From: Inquilinus sp052113205
GTDB lineage: Bacteria; Pseudomonadota; Alphaproteobacteria; DSM-16000; Inquilinaceae
NCBI RefSeq assembly: GCF_052113205.1
Contig: NZ_JBFRCU010000009.1
Location: 1 to 64,000 of the forward strand
Direction of reading: 5' to 3'
Length of the DNA: 64,000 nt
In this document: one piece after another, positions 44,525 through 54,361 of the stretch
How positions within the stretch are numbered: the stretch's first letter is position 1
How the letters are laid out: every line of letters begins with the position of its first letter
Program-made: the position numbers and the translations under genes
The notes under the pieces: model-generated
What the model was told of the DNA's origin: nothing
Databases searched by the model: none
The model's input: only the letters and a program-made list of their open reading frames with translations

Positions 44525-47500
44525 ATGGGCAGCACTCGAAAAGACGTCATCGGCCTGGCATTCGGCGGCATCGCCTTCGCCCAGATCGCGGTCCCCACCG
44601 CGGCGCAGGCGCAGTGCAACTCGAGCAGCAATCCGTCTCCGCCGCCTGCGGTCACGGCGAACTTCTCGAACCAGAGCTTCGGCAATCCACCGCTAAAGCC
44701 CTATGTGGTGACCTCGTCGGGCATCACCGGCTGCATCGGGAGCGATGGGGGCTACAGCGAATCCGGCGGCCCTGGCAGTCCGGGCCAAGCCGGAGGGCAG
44801 ATCAGCGGCACCAACACGGCCCTGCACATCATCGGCGGCACGTACACTGTCGACAGCATTTCCACCATCGGCGCGTACATCGCCAGCGTGGGTGGTGGTG
44901 GAGGCGCCGGCGGTCGTAACGGCTTCACCGCCTCTGACCAACAGGGTGGCGATGGCGGCGCCGGTGGGGCGGGCGGCAATATTGCTGTCGGGTTCGACGG
45001 CACCTTCGTTCCGGATCCACAGACCGGTCTGGCCACTTACGGACTCCACGTGTTGTCCGCAGGCGCCGCCGGCGGTGACGGGGGGGCTTCCAACGATGGG
45101 GGAACCTTCCGCCAGAGTGGGGGCGATGGCGGGCAAGGGGGGGCCGGCGGATCAGTCGCGCTTACGGCAAGCGGTTCTATCCAAGCGGATGATGCCGGCG
45201 TTTTGGTGCAGTCCCGCGGCGGCTCGGGCGGGAGCGGAGGCAATGCTGCCACTGGAGACGCGATCCTCGACCCAGTTGGCGGCGTTGGCGGCAATGGCGG
45301 TCAGGGGGGCTCGGTGTCGCTGAATTGGCTGGGCGGCACTGTCACTTCCGCGCAATTCGGTTTGCTTGCCATCGCAGATGGCGGGGTCGGAGGCGCCGGA
45401 GGCGCGGCATCGTCCTCAATCTTCGCCTCCCCCCAGGGCGGCAATGCCGGTGCGGGCGGCAATGCGGGCACAGCCAGCCTGTTGTTCAGCGGCGGCAGTG
45501 TCACCGTCAACCTGGCCCCGCCCCGTTCGACGGGCGCCGGACTCTATGTGTCGTCCACCGGCGGCGATGGCGGCAATGGGGGAACCGAAGGCGCTGGGAT
45601 TGGGCCGGTCGGTGGCAGCGGCGGGAATGGCGGGAGCGGCGGGAATGCCAGCGCCACCATTCTTGGCTCGGTCGCCTATTCCAGCCAGGGCGGTGGTCAG
45701 GGCGTCCTGGTCCAATCCAATGGCGGCGTCGGTGGGCTCGGTGCCGATGCGGGTGGAATTGTCGGCCAGGCGGGCGGCGGCGGATTCGCCGGCGCCGGGG
45801 GGACTGCGACCCTGATCCTGGGCGACCCTGCCGGCACGGGCACCGTCCGAACTTTGGGGGCTTTCGCCCATGGCGCCCTGGTGCAGAGCGTCGGCGGTGC
45901 CGGTGGCAACGGCGGCAATGCGAGTTTCAACGCCCAGGGCGGCGCCGGCGCCGCAGGGGGCAATGGCGGCGCGGCCGTGGTCAAGGCGCCCGACGGCTCG
46001 GTGATCGCCACCGGCAGGGGCGCCATCGCGATGGTGGCGCAAAGCGTGGGCGGCGGCGGCGGCGTGGGCGGCGACACCAACGATATCGCGATCGGCACCC
46101 AGGTTGCCATCGGCGGCAATGGCGGTCTCGGCGGCAATGGCGGGGTCGTCAGCATGGACCTGGCGGGGGGCGTGTTCGCGTCCACCAGCACGCTCGGCGG
46201 CGCGGGCATCCTGGCGCAGAGCATCGGCGGGTCCGGTGGCGCCGGCGGCAGTGCGGCCTCGACGGGCACCGGATTCTTTTCGATGGCGATCGGCGGCGAT
46301 GCGGGCGGTGGCGGCGTCGGCGGCCTGGTCAGCGTCGCCAACAAGTCGCTGATCACCAGCTATGGCGATCATGCGGCCGGCATCCAGGCGCAAAGCATCG
46401 GCGGCGGCGGCGGCAAGGGGGGCGCGGCGTTCACCTTTACCGCCGGCATCCTTCCGACTGCGGCGGTCGCGGTCGGCGGCCGCGGCGGCAGCGGCGGCCC
46501 GGCGGGGAACGTTTTCGTCAGCAACAGCGGCCAGGTCACGACCTACGGCGCGGACGCCACCGGAATCCTCATCCAAAGCATCGGCGGCGGGGGCGGAACC
46601 GGAGGGGCCGCGGCGGCGCGTGCGGTCGATCTCTCGCCAAGCAAGTATGTCCCCGCCATCTCGATCTCGGTGGCGACAGGCGGCCAGGGCGGGTCGGGCA
46701 ACACCGGCGGCAAGGTCTGGCTCGACAATTCGGGACTGATCGCCACGGCCGGCGACGGCGCCATCGGGGTGATGGCGCAATCGGTCGGTGGCGGTGGCGG
46801 CACGGGTGGCGACAGCACGGCAGCGTCCTATTCCGGCGGCCCCCAGGGCGGCCTCACGGTTTCGGTCTCGGTGGCGGTCGGCGGTTCCGGGGGAACCGGC
46901 GGGACCGGCGGCGCGGTGACGGTGACCAATGAAGGTCTCGTGGCCACGCTNGGCCAGGATGCCTACGGCGTCTTTGCCCAGAGCGTCGGCGGCGGCGGCG
47001 GATCCGGCGGCGCCGGCGATGCCTCGTCGGCAGCGAGCCAGGCAAAGTTCAGCGTCGCCACGTCGATCGGTGTCGGCGGGACCGGCGGCACCGGCGGCCA
47101 CGCCGACACCGTCGATGTGACCAGCACCGGCGCGGTGACGACGGTCGGCGACGGGTCCGATGGCGTGTTTGCCCAAAGCGTCGGCGGNGGTGGGGGGGCC
47201 GGCGGGGGCGGAGTCGCCACCGCCGGCGGCGGCACGCTGAGCGTTGCCGTCGGTGTCGGCGGGAGCGGCGGCGCGGGCGGAAACGGCAACACCGCCACGG
47301 TCGCGAATGGCGGCAGCATCGTGACCCGCGGTACCGATGCGATCGGCCTGTCGGTGCAGAGCATCGGCGGCGGCGGCGGCAAGGGCGGCAAAGGCGGCGC
47401 CACCGCCGGCGGAGCGGCCGTTCTCTCGAACGCGAAGGCGCTGTTCGACATCCTGTCAGGCGGTCTGGGCCTCAATCAGGAGGTCACCAAACTCGGCGAC

Positions 47501-50500
47501 GGCATTCTGCGGATCGGGCATATCGGCGAGGAGATCCAGGCGACCTACGACGAGTTGAACGGAATCTTCTCGCAGCCGCAATCGGGTGACGCGCAGAAGG
47601 GCACCGCCGTCAAGGTGAACGTCTCGGTGTCGGTCGGCGGCAGTGGCGGGGCCGCGGGCGACGGCGGCGCGGCCAACGCGACCAACACCGGGTTGATCGC
47701 GACTTACGGGGCCCAGTCGGATGGTATCTATGCGCAAAGCGTCGGCGGCGGCGGCGGCAGCGGCGGCGCCGCAAGCTCGACCAGCGGCGCCGCCGACGAC
47801 ACGCCGATTCAGACCGCAATCGGCGTGGGCGGCAAGGGTGGCGGCGGCGGCAACGGCGGTGTCGTGATTGTCACCAACCAGGCGGGCGCCAAGATCCTGA
47901 CGCAGGGTGTGGCCGCGTTCGGCATCATGGCGCAAAGCGTCGGCGNCGGCGGCGGCGAAGGATCGCTGGCCGGCACCGTCAGCGGCTCGTTGAAGAGCCT
48001 CTCCGTCGGGATCGGCGGCGATGGCGGCGGCGGCGGGATTGGCGCCGCGGTCGCCGTCACGTCGGACGGCGCGATCACCACCACCGGAAAGCACGGCATC
48101 GCCATCTTTGCCCAGAGTGTCGGCGGCGGCGGCGGGCTGGTCCGGACGATGACCACCGACGAGACCTTCGATCCCTCCAAGCTCGTCGACAACCCGCAAG
48201 GGCGCATCGGCGACGTCCACGGCCTGACGTTGTCGCTGGGCGGCCGGAACGGCGTCGGCGGTGACAGCGAGCACGTCTTCGTCACCACAAGCGGCCCGAT
48301 CACCACATCCGGCCTGGACGCGCATGGCATCCTGGCGCAGTCGATCGGGGGTGGCGGCGGGATGGCCGTCGGGGGGCAGATCATCCTGCCGGGTGGAGCG
48401 GGCGGGGTCGGCGGCGCCTTCGGCGACGGCGACTCCGTCACCATCCAGCTCAATACGGGCACGGCGATTTCCACCGCCGGCGACGGCGCCTACGGCATTA
48501 TTGCCCAGAGCATCGGCGGCGGCGGCGGCTTCGCCGGCGATCCGTCCTCGGTCCACCTCTACCAGACGGGTACGGCGCTGGCCGTGAAGTCCAACACCGG
48601 CAATGGCGGAGACATCTCGATCGTTGCGGAGAACGCCCGCGTTCAGACCACGGGCGCTTATGCCCCGGCCATCTTCGCTCAGAGCATCGGCGGCGGCGGC
48701 GGCATGGTGAACTACAACAACGCCGACGGCTCCCAGAACAAGATCCAGGCGCGGGGCACGGCCGGCGGCAATGGCAGCGGCGGGGCCATAACGATCTCGC
48801 TCGTCAACAGCCGGGTCCAGTCGTTTTCGACGGGGTCGTCGGGCATCTTCGCCCAGAGTGATGGAGGACAGGGAGCAGGCAAGATCAAAATTTCGATCGA
48901 TAGCCTTTCGGAGGCTAACGGCGGCAAGCCCGACCCTGCCTTCCCCGCTGGTCAAGACCCCAGACAGCGCGACGCGGCGGCCATCCGGCTGATGGGCGGT
49001 GCCCAGAACGAGATCGACAATGCGGGGGGGATCACTGCCGCGGTCGGTGGCATTGCGATCCTGACCGACACGCCGGCGGGCAACACCCAGGTCACGAACA
49101 CGGGAACGATCTCGGGCGACATCATCTCCAACAGCGGGGTCGGGAATGTCTTGGACAACCGTCCCGGCGGCGTGATCGAGGCCTTCACGACCATCGACCT
49201 GAACGGCGGCCAGCTGCGCAACGCCGGCAGCCTGCAGGTCGGCGGCGCCAGCGCGATCGGCAGGACGACAGTCACGGGCGACCTCGTGCAGGGCGCCACG
49301 GGCCGCCTGGTGGTGGAGACGAACCACGGCACCGGCTCGGCGGATCTCCTCGATGTGCGGGGCACCGCGCGCCTGGGCGGCGTGGTGGAGGTGCATCCGC
49401 TGTCGCTCGCCAACCGCCCGGTGACGGTGCTGAGCGCAGCCGGGGGGCTGGCGGTCGATCCGGGCTTCACGGTCAACCGCACCCATCTCTACCGCTTCGA
49501 TGCGCAACAGTCCGGCAACAGCCTGCAGGTGCAGCCGGTGGCGGAGTTCACCGCGGCGGCCGGTCCGCTGGGCCGGAACCAGCGGCAGGTGGCGGCGCAT
49601 CTGCAGCGGCTTTGGGACAGCGGTGCGGCGCTCGATGAAGGCTTCACCGCGCTTGCCGGCGTCGCGGACGGAAGCAGCTACGCGCGGGCGCTGAGCAGCC
49701 TTTCGGGACAGACGGTCGGCGCAGTCGCGGCCCTCCGCTACAGTTCGAGCCATGGCTTCGTCACCAACATGCTGGATGAATGCGCGACCTTCGGGGGCGC
49801 CGGCCGGACCCAGGATGAGGCCAGCTGCGTCTGGTCGCGCGCCTTCGGCGGCGTGGCCGACCAGGACAGCACCGGGGACGCGCTGGGCTACCATACGAGC
49901 GCCTGGACCCTGCAGGCCGGCGGCCAGCGCGAGATTGCTCCCGCCTGGTTCCTCGGCGGCTCCATCGGGTATGAGAGCAGCAGCCTGCGCGGCGACGGCG
50001 CCGACGCGCGGGTCAGCGGCGACAGCCTGCTGCTCGGCGCGTCCCTCCGTTACCAGACCGGGCCGTGGCAGGCCTCGGGTGCGCTCGACTTCGGCTATGG
50101 CTGGTATGACAGCCGGCGCTCGGTCGAAGCCGGCAGCTTCCAGGGGACCGCCGACGCCTCGCCGAACATCTGGCATGTCGGCGCCCATGCGCGCCTCGCC
50201 TACCAGGCGCCGATCGCGGACTGGTACGTGCAGCCTCGCCTCGACCTGCACCTGACCTATGTGCACGGCAACAGCTACACCGAGACGGGGGCCGGCCCGT
50301 TCGACCTTGCCGTCGAGTCCGAGGGCGCCACGGCCTTCGCGGCGATTCCGGCGGTGGAGGTGGGGGCGCGCATTCCCCTCGGCGGGACTGCGGTGCTGCG
50401 TCCATATGCGAGCGCCGGCGTCGAGCTGAACGCCAACGGCGACTGGGCGGCGACGGCGCGGTTCGCCGATCAGCCGGGCAGCCGGGGCTTCCGTGCCACG

Positions 50501-50650
50501 ACACCCATTCCGGACGTGCTGGGCAAGTTCACCCTCGGTGCCGAGGTGCTGAGCAGCACGAGCTGGGATTTCCGACTGCAGTACAGCACCGAGGTCGGCG
50601 ACGGGTATTCCTCTCATGCCGGCCTGGGGCGGCTGGCCTATCGGTTCTGA
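44525..50650 (+). CDS. Giant Gly-rich autotransporter (type Va)
   Basis: 2041 aa. Signal peptide DVIGLAFGGIAFAQIAVPTA with cleavage near AQA. The passenger is a very long Gly-rich array with about 15 copies of a QS(V/I)GGxGG core, each followed by a variable beta-strand block and a TNTGLIATYG-like turn. The C-terminal barrel runs from CVWSRAFGGVADQDS (about residue 1768) to LGRLAYRF with the canonical terminal Phe. An in-frame GTG at 44516 would overlap the previous stop (GTGA), so it is translationally linked to the first autotransporter. Three ambiguous bases fall in the repeats. Confidence 0.9.
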   Translation: MGSTRKDVIGLAFGGIAFAQIAVPTAAQAQCNSSSNPSPPPAVTANFSNQSFGNPPLKPYVVTSSGITGCIGSDGGYSESGGPGSPGQAGGQISGTNTALHIIGGTYTVDSISTIGAYIASVGGGGGAGGRNGFTASDQQGGDGGAGGAGGNIAVGFDGTFVPDPQTGLATYGLHVLSAGAAGGDGGASNDGGTFRQSGGDGGQGGAGGSVALTASGSIQADDAGVLVQSRGGSGGSGGNAATGDAILDPVGGVGGNGGQGGSVSLNWLGGTVTSAQFGLLAIADGGVGGAGGAASSSIFASPQGGNAGAGGNAGTASLLFSGGSVTVNLAPPRSTGAGLYVSSTGGDGGNGGTEGAGIGPVGGSGGNGGSGGNASATILGSVAYSSQGGGQGVLVQSNGGVGGLGADAGGIVGQAGGGGFAGAGGTATLILGDPAGTGTVRTLGAFAHGALVQSVGGAGGNGGNASFNAQGGAGAAGGNGGAAVVKAPDGSVIATGRGAIAMVAQSVGGGGGVGGDTNDIAIGTQVAIGGNGGLGGNGGVVSMDLAGGVFASTSTLGGAGILAQSIGGSGGAGGSAASTGTGFFSMAIGGDAGGGGVGGLVSVANKSLITSYGDHAAGIQAQSIGGGGGKGGAAFTFTAGILPTAAVAVGGRGGSGGPAGNVFVSNSGQVTTYGADATGILIQSIGGGGGTGGAAAARAVDLSPSKYVPAISISVATGGQGGSGNTGGKVWLDNSGLIATAGDGAIGVMAQSVGGGGGTGGDSTAASYSGGPQGGLTVSVSVAVGGSGGTGGTGGAVTVTNEGLVATXGQDAYGVFAQSVGGGGGSGGAGDASSAASQAKFSVATSIGVGGTGGTGGHADTVDVTSTGAVTTVGDGSDGVFAQSVGXGGGAGGGGVATAGGGTLSVAVGVGGSGGAGGNGNTATVANGGSIVTRGTDAIGLSVQSIGGGGGKGGKGGATAGGAAVLSNAKALFDILSGGLGLNQEVTKLGDGILRIGHIGEEIQATYDELNGIFSQPQSGDAQKGTAVKVNVSVSVGGSGGAAGDGGAANATNTGLIATYGAQSDGIYAQSVGGGGGSGGAASSTSGAADDTPIQTAIGVGGKGGGGGNGGVVIVTNQAGAKILTQGVAAFGIMAQSVGXGGGEGSLAGTVSGSLKSLSVGIGGDGGGGGIGAAVAVTSDGAITTTGKHGIAIFAQSVGGGGGLVRTMTTDETFDPSKLVDNPQGRIGDVHGLTLSLGGRNGVGGDSEHVFVTTSGPITTSGLDAHGILAQSIGGGGGMAVGGQIILPGGAGGVGGAFGDGDSVTIQLNTGTAISTAGDGAYGIIAQSIGGGGGFAGDPSSVHLYQTGTALAVKSNTGNGGDISIVAENARVQTTGAYAPAIFAQSIGGGGGMVNYNNADGSQNKIQARGTAGGNGSGGAITISLVNSRVQSFSTGSSGIFAQSDGGQGAGKIKISIDSLSEANGGKPDPAFPAGQDPRQRDAAAIRLMGGAQNEIDNAGGITAAVGGIAILTDTPAGNTQVTNTGTISGDIISNSGVGNVLDNRPGGVIEAFTTIDLNGGQLRNAGSLQVGGASAIGRTTVTGDLVQGATGRLVVETNHGTGSADLLDVRGTARLGGVVEVHPLSLANRPVTVLSAAGGLAVDPGFTVNRTHLYRFDAQQSGNSLQVQPVAEFTAAAGPLGRNQRQVAAHLQRLWDSGAALDEGFTALAGVADGSSYARALSSLSGQTVGAVAALRYSSSHGFVTNMLDECATFGGAGRTQDEASCVWSRAFGGVADQDSTGDALGYHTSAWTLQAGGQREIAPAWFLGGSIGYESSSLRGDGADARVSGDSLLLGASLRYQTGPWQASGALDFGYGWYDSRRSVEAGSFQGTADASPNIWHVGAHARLAYQAPIADWYVQPRLDLHLTYVHGNSYTETGAGPFDLAVESEGATAFAAIPAVEVGARIPLGGTAVLRPYASAGVELNANGDWAATARFADQPGSRGFRATTPIPDVLGKFTLGAEVLSSTSWDFRLQYSTEVGDGYSSHAGLGRLAYRF

Positions 50651-50902
50651 CCCTCGCACCGGTTCATGAGACCGTGCGCTGAATCCGTGCCGAGGCCTCA
50701 CGAACCGCGGGGCCTCTCGGGCGATGAGCGTCCCATCCCTCACCACTGCATTCCATCGACCTCGATGGCCGCGGATGGGGCATTGAGACCGGCGCGGGTT
50801 CCCGGATGAGATCACGTTCGAACTTATTCGCCCTTGGCCAAAGCGGCGTGTAGGTTTTAGAATGATTCAAAATTGAAACTGCGGAACGCAAACGGAGGGA
50901 AC
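50651..50902. other. Intergenic region before katG
   Basis: No gene in 252 bases. A weak hairpin (GAGGCC / GGCCTC, 50692-50716) may end the autotransporter transcript. The last 60 bases become AT-rich and hold the regulator box at 50856. Confidence 0.5.
50856..50872. promoter_or_regulatory. Irr/Fur-superfamily-like box upstream of katG
   Basis: TTTAGAA-TGA-TTCAAAA matches the iron-control-element form TTTAGAA-N3-TTCTAAA at 13 of 14 arm positions. It overlaps a second dyad TTCAA-AA-TTGAA (50866-50877). It lies 31-47 bases upstream of the katG start, in a promoter position. This suggests control by an Irr- or PerR-type member of the Fur superfamily. Confidence 0.55.
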
Positions 50903-53080
50903 ATGGCTGACGAAGGCAAGTGCCCGTTCACAGGCGGTGGCCGCAAGCCCACCAACCGCGACTGGTGGCCGAACCAACTGGATCTTCAGGTGCTCCACCA
51001 GCACTCCGCCCTGTCCGACCCGATGGGCGAGGCGTTCGACTACGCCAAGGAATTCAAGACCCTCGACCTGGACGCCGTGATCAAGGACCTGCGGGCCGTG
51101 ATGACGGATTCGCAGGATTGGTGGCCGGCCGATTTCGGCCATTACGGCGGGTTGTTCATCCGCATGGCCTGGCACAGCGCCGGCACCTATCGCATCGGCG
51201 ACGGCCGCGGCGGCGGCGGGCGAGGGCAGCAGCGCTTCGCGCCGCTCAACAGCTGGCCGGACAACGGGAATCTCGACAAGGCGCGCCGGCTGCTGTGGCC
51301 GATCAAGCAGAAATACGGCCGCAAGCTTTCCTGGGCCGACCTGCTGATCCTGACCGGCAACGTCGCGCTCGAGTCGATGGGCTTCAAGACCTTCGGCTTT
51401 GGCGGCGGTCGCCCTGACACCTGGGAACCCGACCACGACATCTTCTGGGGTCCTGAGGGCAAGTGGCTGGCGGATGAGCGCTACAGCGGCGACCGCGAGC
51501 TGCAGGGCCATCTCGGCGCCGTGCAGATGGGGCTGATCTACGTCAACCCGGAAGGCCCGAACGGCAACCCGGACCCGGTCGCCGCGGCGCGCGACATCCG
51601 CGAGACCTTCGCCCGGATGGCGATGAACGACGAGGAGACGGTCGCCCTGATCGCCGGCGGCCACAGCTTCGGCAAGACCCACGGCGCCGGCGACGCGTCC
51701 CTGGTCGGCGTCGAGCCGGAAGGGTCGGACATCGTGGACCAGGGCCTGGGCTGGCGCAGCACCCACGGCACCGGCCACGCGGGCGACGCGATCACCAGCG
51801 GCCTGGAGGTGACCTGGACCTCGACGCCGACGAAGTGGAGCAACGAGTTCTTCAGGAACCTGTTCCAGTACGAATGGGAGCTGACCAAGAGCCCGGCCGG
51901 CGCGCAGCAGTGGCGGCCGAAGGACGGCGCCGGCGCCAGCCAGGTTCCGGATGCGCACGACCCGTCGAAGCGCCACGCGCCGGGGATGCTGACCACCGAC
52001 CTCGCCCTGCGGTTCGATCCCGCCTATGAGAAGATCTCGCGGCGCTTCCTCGAGCATCCGGAGGAGTTCGCCGACGCCTTCGCCCGCGCCTGGTTCAAGC
52101 TGACCCATCGCGACATGGGGCCGAAGGTGCGCTATCTCGGCCCGCTGGTGCCGAAGGAGACGCTGATCTGGCAGGATCCGGTCCCCGAGGTCGACCATCC
52201 GCCGGTCGACGCGTCGGACGTCACCGCGCTGAAGGCGAAGGTGCTGGCCTCCGGCCTCACCGTGCCGCAGCTGGTCTCGACCGCCTGGGCTTCGGCGTCG
52301 ACCTTCCGCGGCTCCGACAAGCGCGGCGGCGCCAATGGCGCCCGCATTCGCCTGGCGCCGCAGAAGGACTGGGCGGTCAACCAGCCGGACCAGCTGGCGA
52401 CGGTGCTGGCTAAGCTGGAAGCGATCCAGCAGGAGTTCAACGCCTCGGCGTCGGGCGGCAAGAAGATCTCGCTGGCCGACCTGATCGTCCTCGCCGGCGG
52501 CGCTGCGGTCGAGAAGGCGGCGAAGGATGCCGGGCAGGACGTGCAGGTGCCCTTCACCCCGGGCCGCACCGATGCGTCGCAGGAGCAGACCGATGTCGTC
52601 TCCTTCGCGCCGCTCGAGCCGAAGGTCGACGGGTTCCGCAACTATCTCGGCGAGACGCTGCTGGCCCTGACGCCCGAGGAGTTGCTGGTCGACCGGGCGC
52701 AGCTGCTGACGCTGACGGCGCCGGAGATGACGGTGCTGGTCGGCGGCCTGCGCGTGCTGGGCGCCAATGTCGGGAACTCGCATGGCGTCTTCACGCAGCG
52801 GGTGGGCACGCTGACCAACGACTTCTTCGTCAACCTGCTCGACATGGGCACGCAATGGGCGCCGTCCTCGGACGCCGAGAACGTGTTCCAGGGCCGGGAC
52901 CGGAAGACGGAAGAGGTCAAGTGGACCGGGACCCGCGTCGACCTGATCTTCGGATCGCATTCGCAGCTGCGGGCGCTGGCGGAGGTCTACGGCGCCTCCG
53001 ACTCGCAGGCGAAGTTCGTAAAGGACTTCGTGGCGGCGTGGACCAAGGTGATGAACCTCGATCGGTTCGATCTCGCCTGA
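50903..53080 (+). CDS. katG: Catalase-peroxidase KatG
   Basis: 725-aa haem enzyme destroying hydrogen peroxide. Distal residues Arg87, Trp90 and His91 lie in FIRMAWHSAGTYR, and proximal haem ligand His254 in AGGHSFGKTHG. The Trp90-Tyr213-Met239 crosslink needed for catalase activity is conserved (Tyr in LIYVNPEGPNG, Met in ETFARMAMND, 26 residues apart as in other KatGs). A degenerate second peroxidase-like half follows. ATG 50903 follows GGAGGGAAC. No oxyR is adjacent; control may be through the box at 50856. Confidence 0.97.
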   Translation: MADEGKCPFTGGGRKPTNRDWWPNQLDLQVLHQHSALSDPMGEAFDYAKEFKTLDLDAVIKDLRAVMTDSQDWWPADFGHYGGLFIRMAWHSAGTYRIGDGRGGGGRGQQRFAPLNSWPDNGNLDKARRLLWPIKQKYGRKLSWADLLILTGNVALESMGFKTFGFGGGRPDTWEPDHDIFWGPEGKWLADERYSGDRELQGHLGAVQMGLIYVNPEGPNGNPDPVAAARDIRETFARMAMNDEETVALIAGGHSFGKTHGAGDASLVGVEPEGSDIVDQGLGWRSTHGTGHAGDAITSGLEVTWTSTPTKWSNEFFRNLFQYEWELTKSPAGAQQWRPKDGAGASQVPDAHDPSKRHAPGMLTTDLALRFDPAYEKISRRFLEHPEEFADAFARAWFKLTHRDMGPKVRYLGPLVPKETLIWQDPVPEVDHPPVDASDVTALKAKVLASGLTVPQLVSTAWASASTFRGSDKRGGANGARIRLAPQKDWAVNQPDQLATVLAKLEAIQQEFNASASGGKKISLADLIVLAGGAAVEKAAKDAGQDVQVPFTPGRTDASQEQTDVVSFAPLEPKVDGFRNYLGETLLALTPEELLVDRAQLLTLTAPEMTVLVGGLRVLGANVGNSHGVFTQRVGTLTNDFFVNLLDMGTQWAPSSDAENVFQGRDRKTEEVKWTGTRVDLIFGSHSQLRALAEVYGASDSQAKFVKDFVAAWTKVMNLDRFDLA

Positions 53081-53165
53081 TCGTGGCGGCGGTCCCCGGC
53101 GGTCGACGCCGGGGACCCGCTCCGCATTGTGTCGGGCGCCGGTCTCGACTGAATCGAGCTCCAAT

Positions 53166-53254
53166 ACCGTCATTGCGAGCGCAGCGAAGCAATCCAGGGG
53201 CGTTTGGCGTGCGCCTGGATTGCTTCGTCGGCTTCGCCTTCTCGCAATGACGAT
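53166..53254. repeat. Palindromic interspersed repeat (CGTCATTGCGAG family)
   Basis: Left part ACCGTCATTGCGAGCGCAGC and right part TCTCGCAATGACG are inverted. Inner arms GCAATCCAGG(GG)CG and CGCCTGGATTGC pair. It is the closest relative of the element at 17656, in the same orientation. It lies between the convergent katG and binding-protein genes. Confidence 0.87.
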
Positions 53255-53285
53255 GAAGGGTAGGTGGCCTCGTAAACGGAGACGC

Positions 53286-54332
53286 TTACCGCTCGACCGT
53301 CCGGTTCCAGCGGTCGTTCCAATCCGGCCGGTGGGCGTTGATCTGGTCCCAGTCCAGCACCACGGCGTGATCGAGATAGCCGCGAAACTCGGTCAGCATC
53401 TTGGCGGCTTCCGGTGTCGCGCCGGCGACCTTGCTGTTGGACGGGATCTGGCCGCCATATTGCAGCGCCGGATCCTGAGCCTGGGCGCTCAGCAGGTAAT
53501 GCGCCAGCTTCTGCGCCAGCGCCGGCTCGGTGTTCCCGGCCACGACGCATTGCGTCACCATCAGCAGCACGCCGCCCTCCTTGGGCTGGGCGTAGGCCAC
53601 CGGGATGCCCTTGTTCTGCATCCCGGCGATGGCGGTCGGGGTCAGCGGGAAGATCGCGGCCTCGCCGGTCTGCACCATCTCCGACAGCTTGGCCGAGCTG
53701 GGGATGTATTCCAACACGTTCGGGCCGATGGTCTCGGCCCATTTGCCGAAGCCGGGCTCGACATTCGCCTCGCTGCCGCCCTGGATGCGGTTGACCATCA
53801 GGAAGCCGTGCAGCCCGTAGGTGCTGCTCGACAGCGACTGGAACACGACCTTGCCCTCGAATTTCGGATCGGCCAAGTCCATCCAGGAGGTCGGGGCGGC
53901 CCAGCCCTCCTCCTGGAACATCTTGGTGTTGTAGCCCAGGCCGGTCAGGCCCAGGGTCACGCCGGTGGCCATGTCGTCCTTGATCCGCGCGGCGGGGTAC
54001 AACTCGTCCAGCACCGGGTCGGGCTCGGTCTTCTGGCACAACCCCATGCCGATCGCCCGCACCATCACCCCGTCATCGAGGAAGATCAGGTGCATCTGCG
54101 GGTTGTCCTTGGCCGCCGTCGCCTTGGCCAGGATCTCGGAGGAGGTGCCGGGCACGACCACGACCTTGACGTCATTGGCCTTCTCGAACGCCGGGAAGAC
54201 GTGTTCGGTGAACGCCTTCTCCATGTCGCCGCCATTCATGCCGATGTAGAGGGTCTTGGTCTCCGCCATCGCCGCGCCCGAGGCCAGCAGGGCCGTCGTG
54301 GCCAGCAGCGCCGTCGTGATCCGTCCGTTCAT
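53286..54332 (-). CDS. ABC substrate-binding protein (PotD/AfuA-like, polyamine/opine/amino-acid type)
   Basis: 348 aa with a signal peptide (RITTALLATTALLASGAAMA, cleavage before ETKTLYIG). The fold is family 1 extracellular solute-binding: YIGMNGGDMEKAFTEHVFPA, GLTGLGYNTKMF, SLSSSTYGLHGFLMVN. It is the last gene of a seven-gene leftward operon with PotABC-type transporter subunits and a three-part dehydrogenase, so its ligand is probably that enzyme's substrate. GGGAGAG precedes the ATG. Confidence 0.88.
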   Translation of the reverse strand: MNGRITTALLATTALLASGAAMAETKTLYIGMNGGDMEKAFTEHVFPAFEKANDVKVVVVPGTSSEILAKATAAKDNPQMHLIFLDDGVMVRAIGMGLCQKTEPDPVLDELYPAARIKDDMATGVTLGLTGLGYNTKMFQEEGWAAPTSWMDLADPKFEGKVVFQSLSSSTYGLHGFLMVNRIQGGSEANVEPGFGKWAETIGPNVLEYIPSSAKLSEMVQTGEAAIFPLTPTAIAGMQNKGIPVAYAQPKEGGVLLMVTQCVVAGNTEPALAQKLAHYLLSAQAQDPALQYGGQIPSNSKVAGATPEAAKMLTEFRGYLDHAVVLDWDQINAHRPDWNDRWNRTVER

Positions 54333-54361
54333 GTCGCTCTCTCCCGTTTGATTGTTGCTGC

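Noticed and set aside
47456..50815. An 1119-codon minus-strand frame opposite the second autotransporter
   Set aside because: Long antisense frames are expected in Gly-rich, GC-rich repeats; the translation is low complexity and the plus-strand gene has signal peptide and barrel.
51700..51790. Apparent loss of the KatG crosslink methionine (Gln before GLGW)
   Set aside because: Counting 26 residues from the crosslink Tyr places the Met in ETFARMAMND, where it is present; the Gln position is naturally variable.
50867..53173. A 768-codon minus-strand frame opposite katG
   Set aside because: katG on the plus strand has every catalytic residue and a ribosome site; the opposite frame is Arg/Gly/Val-rich noise.
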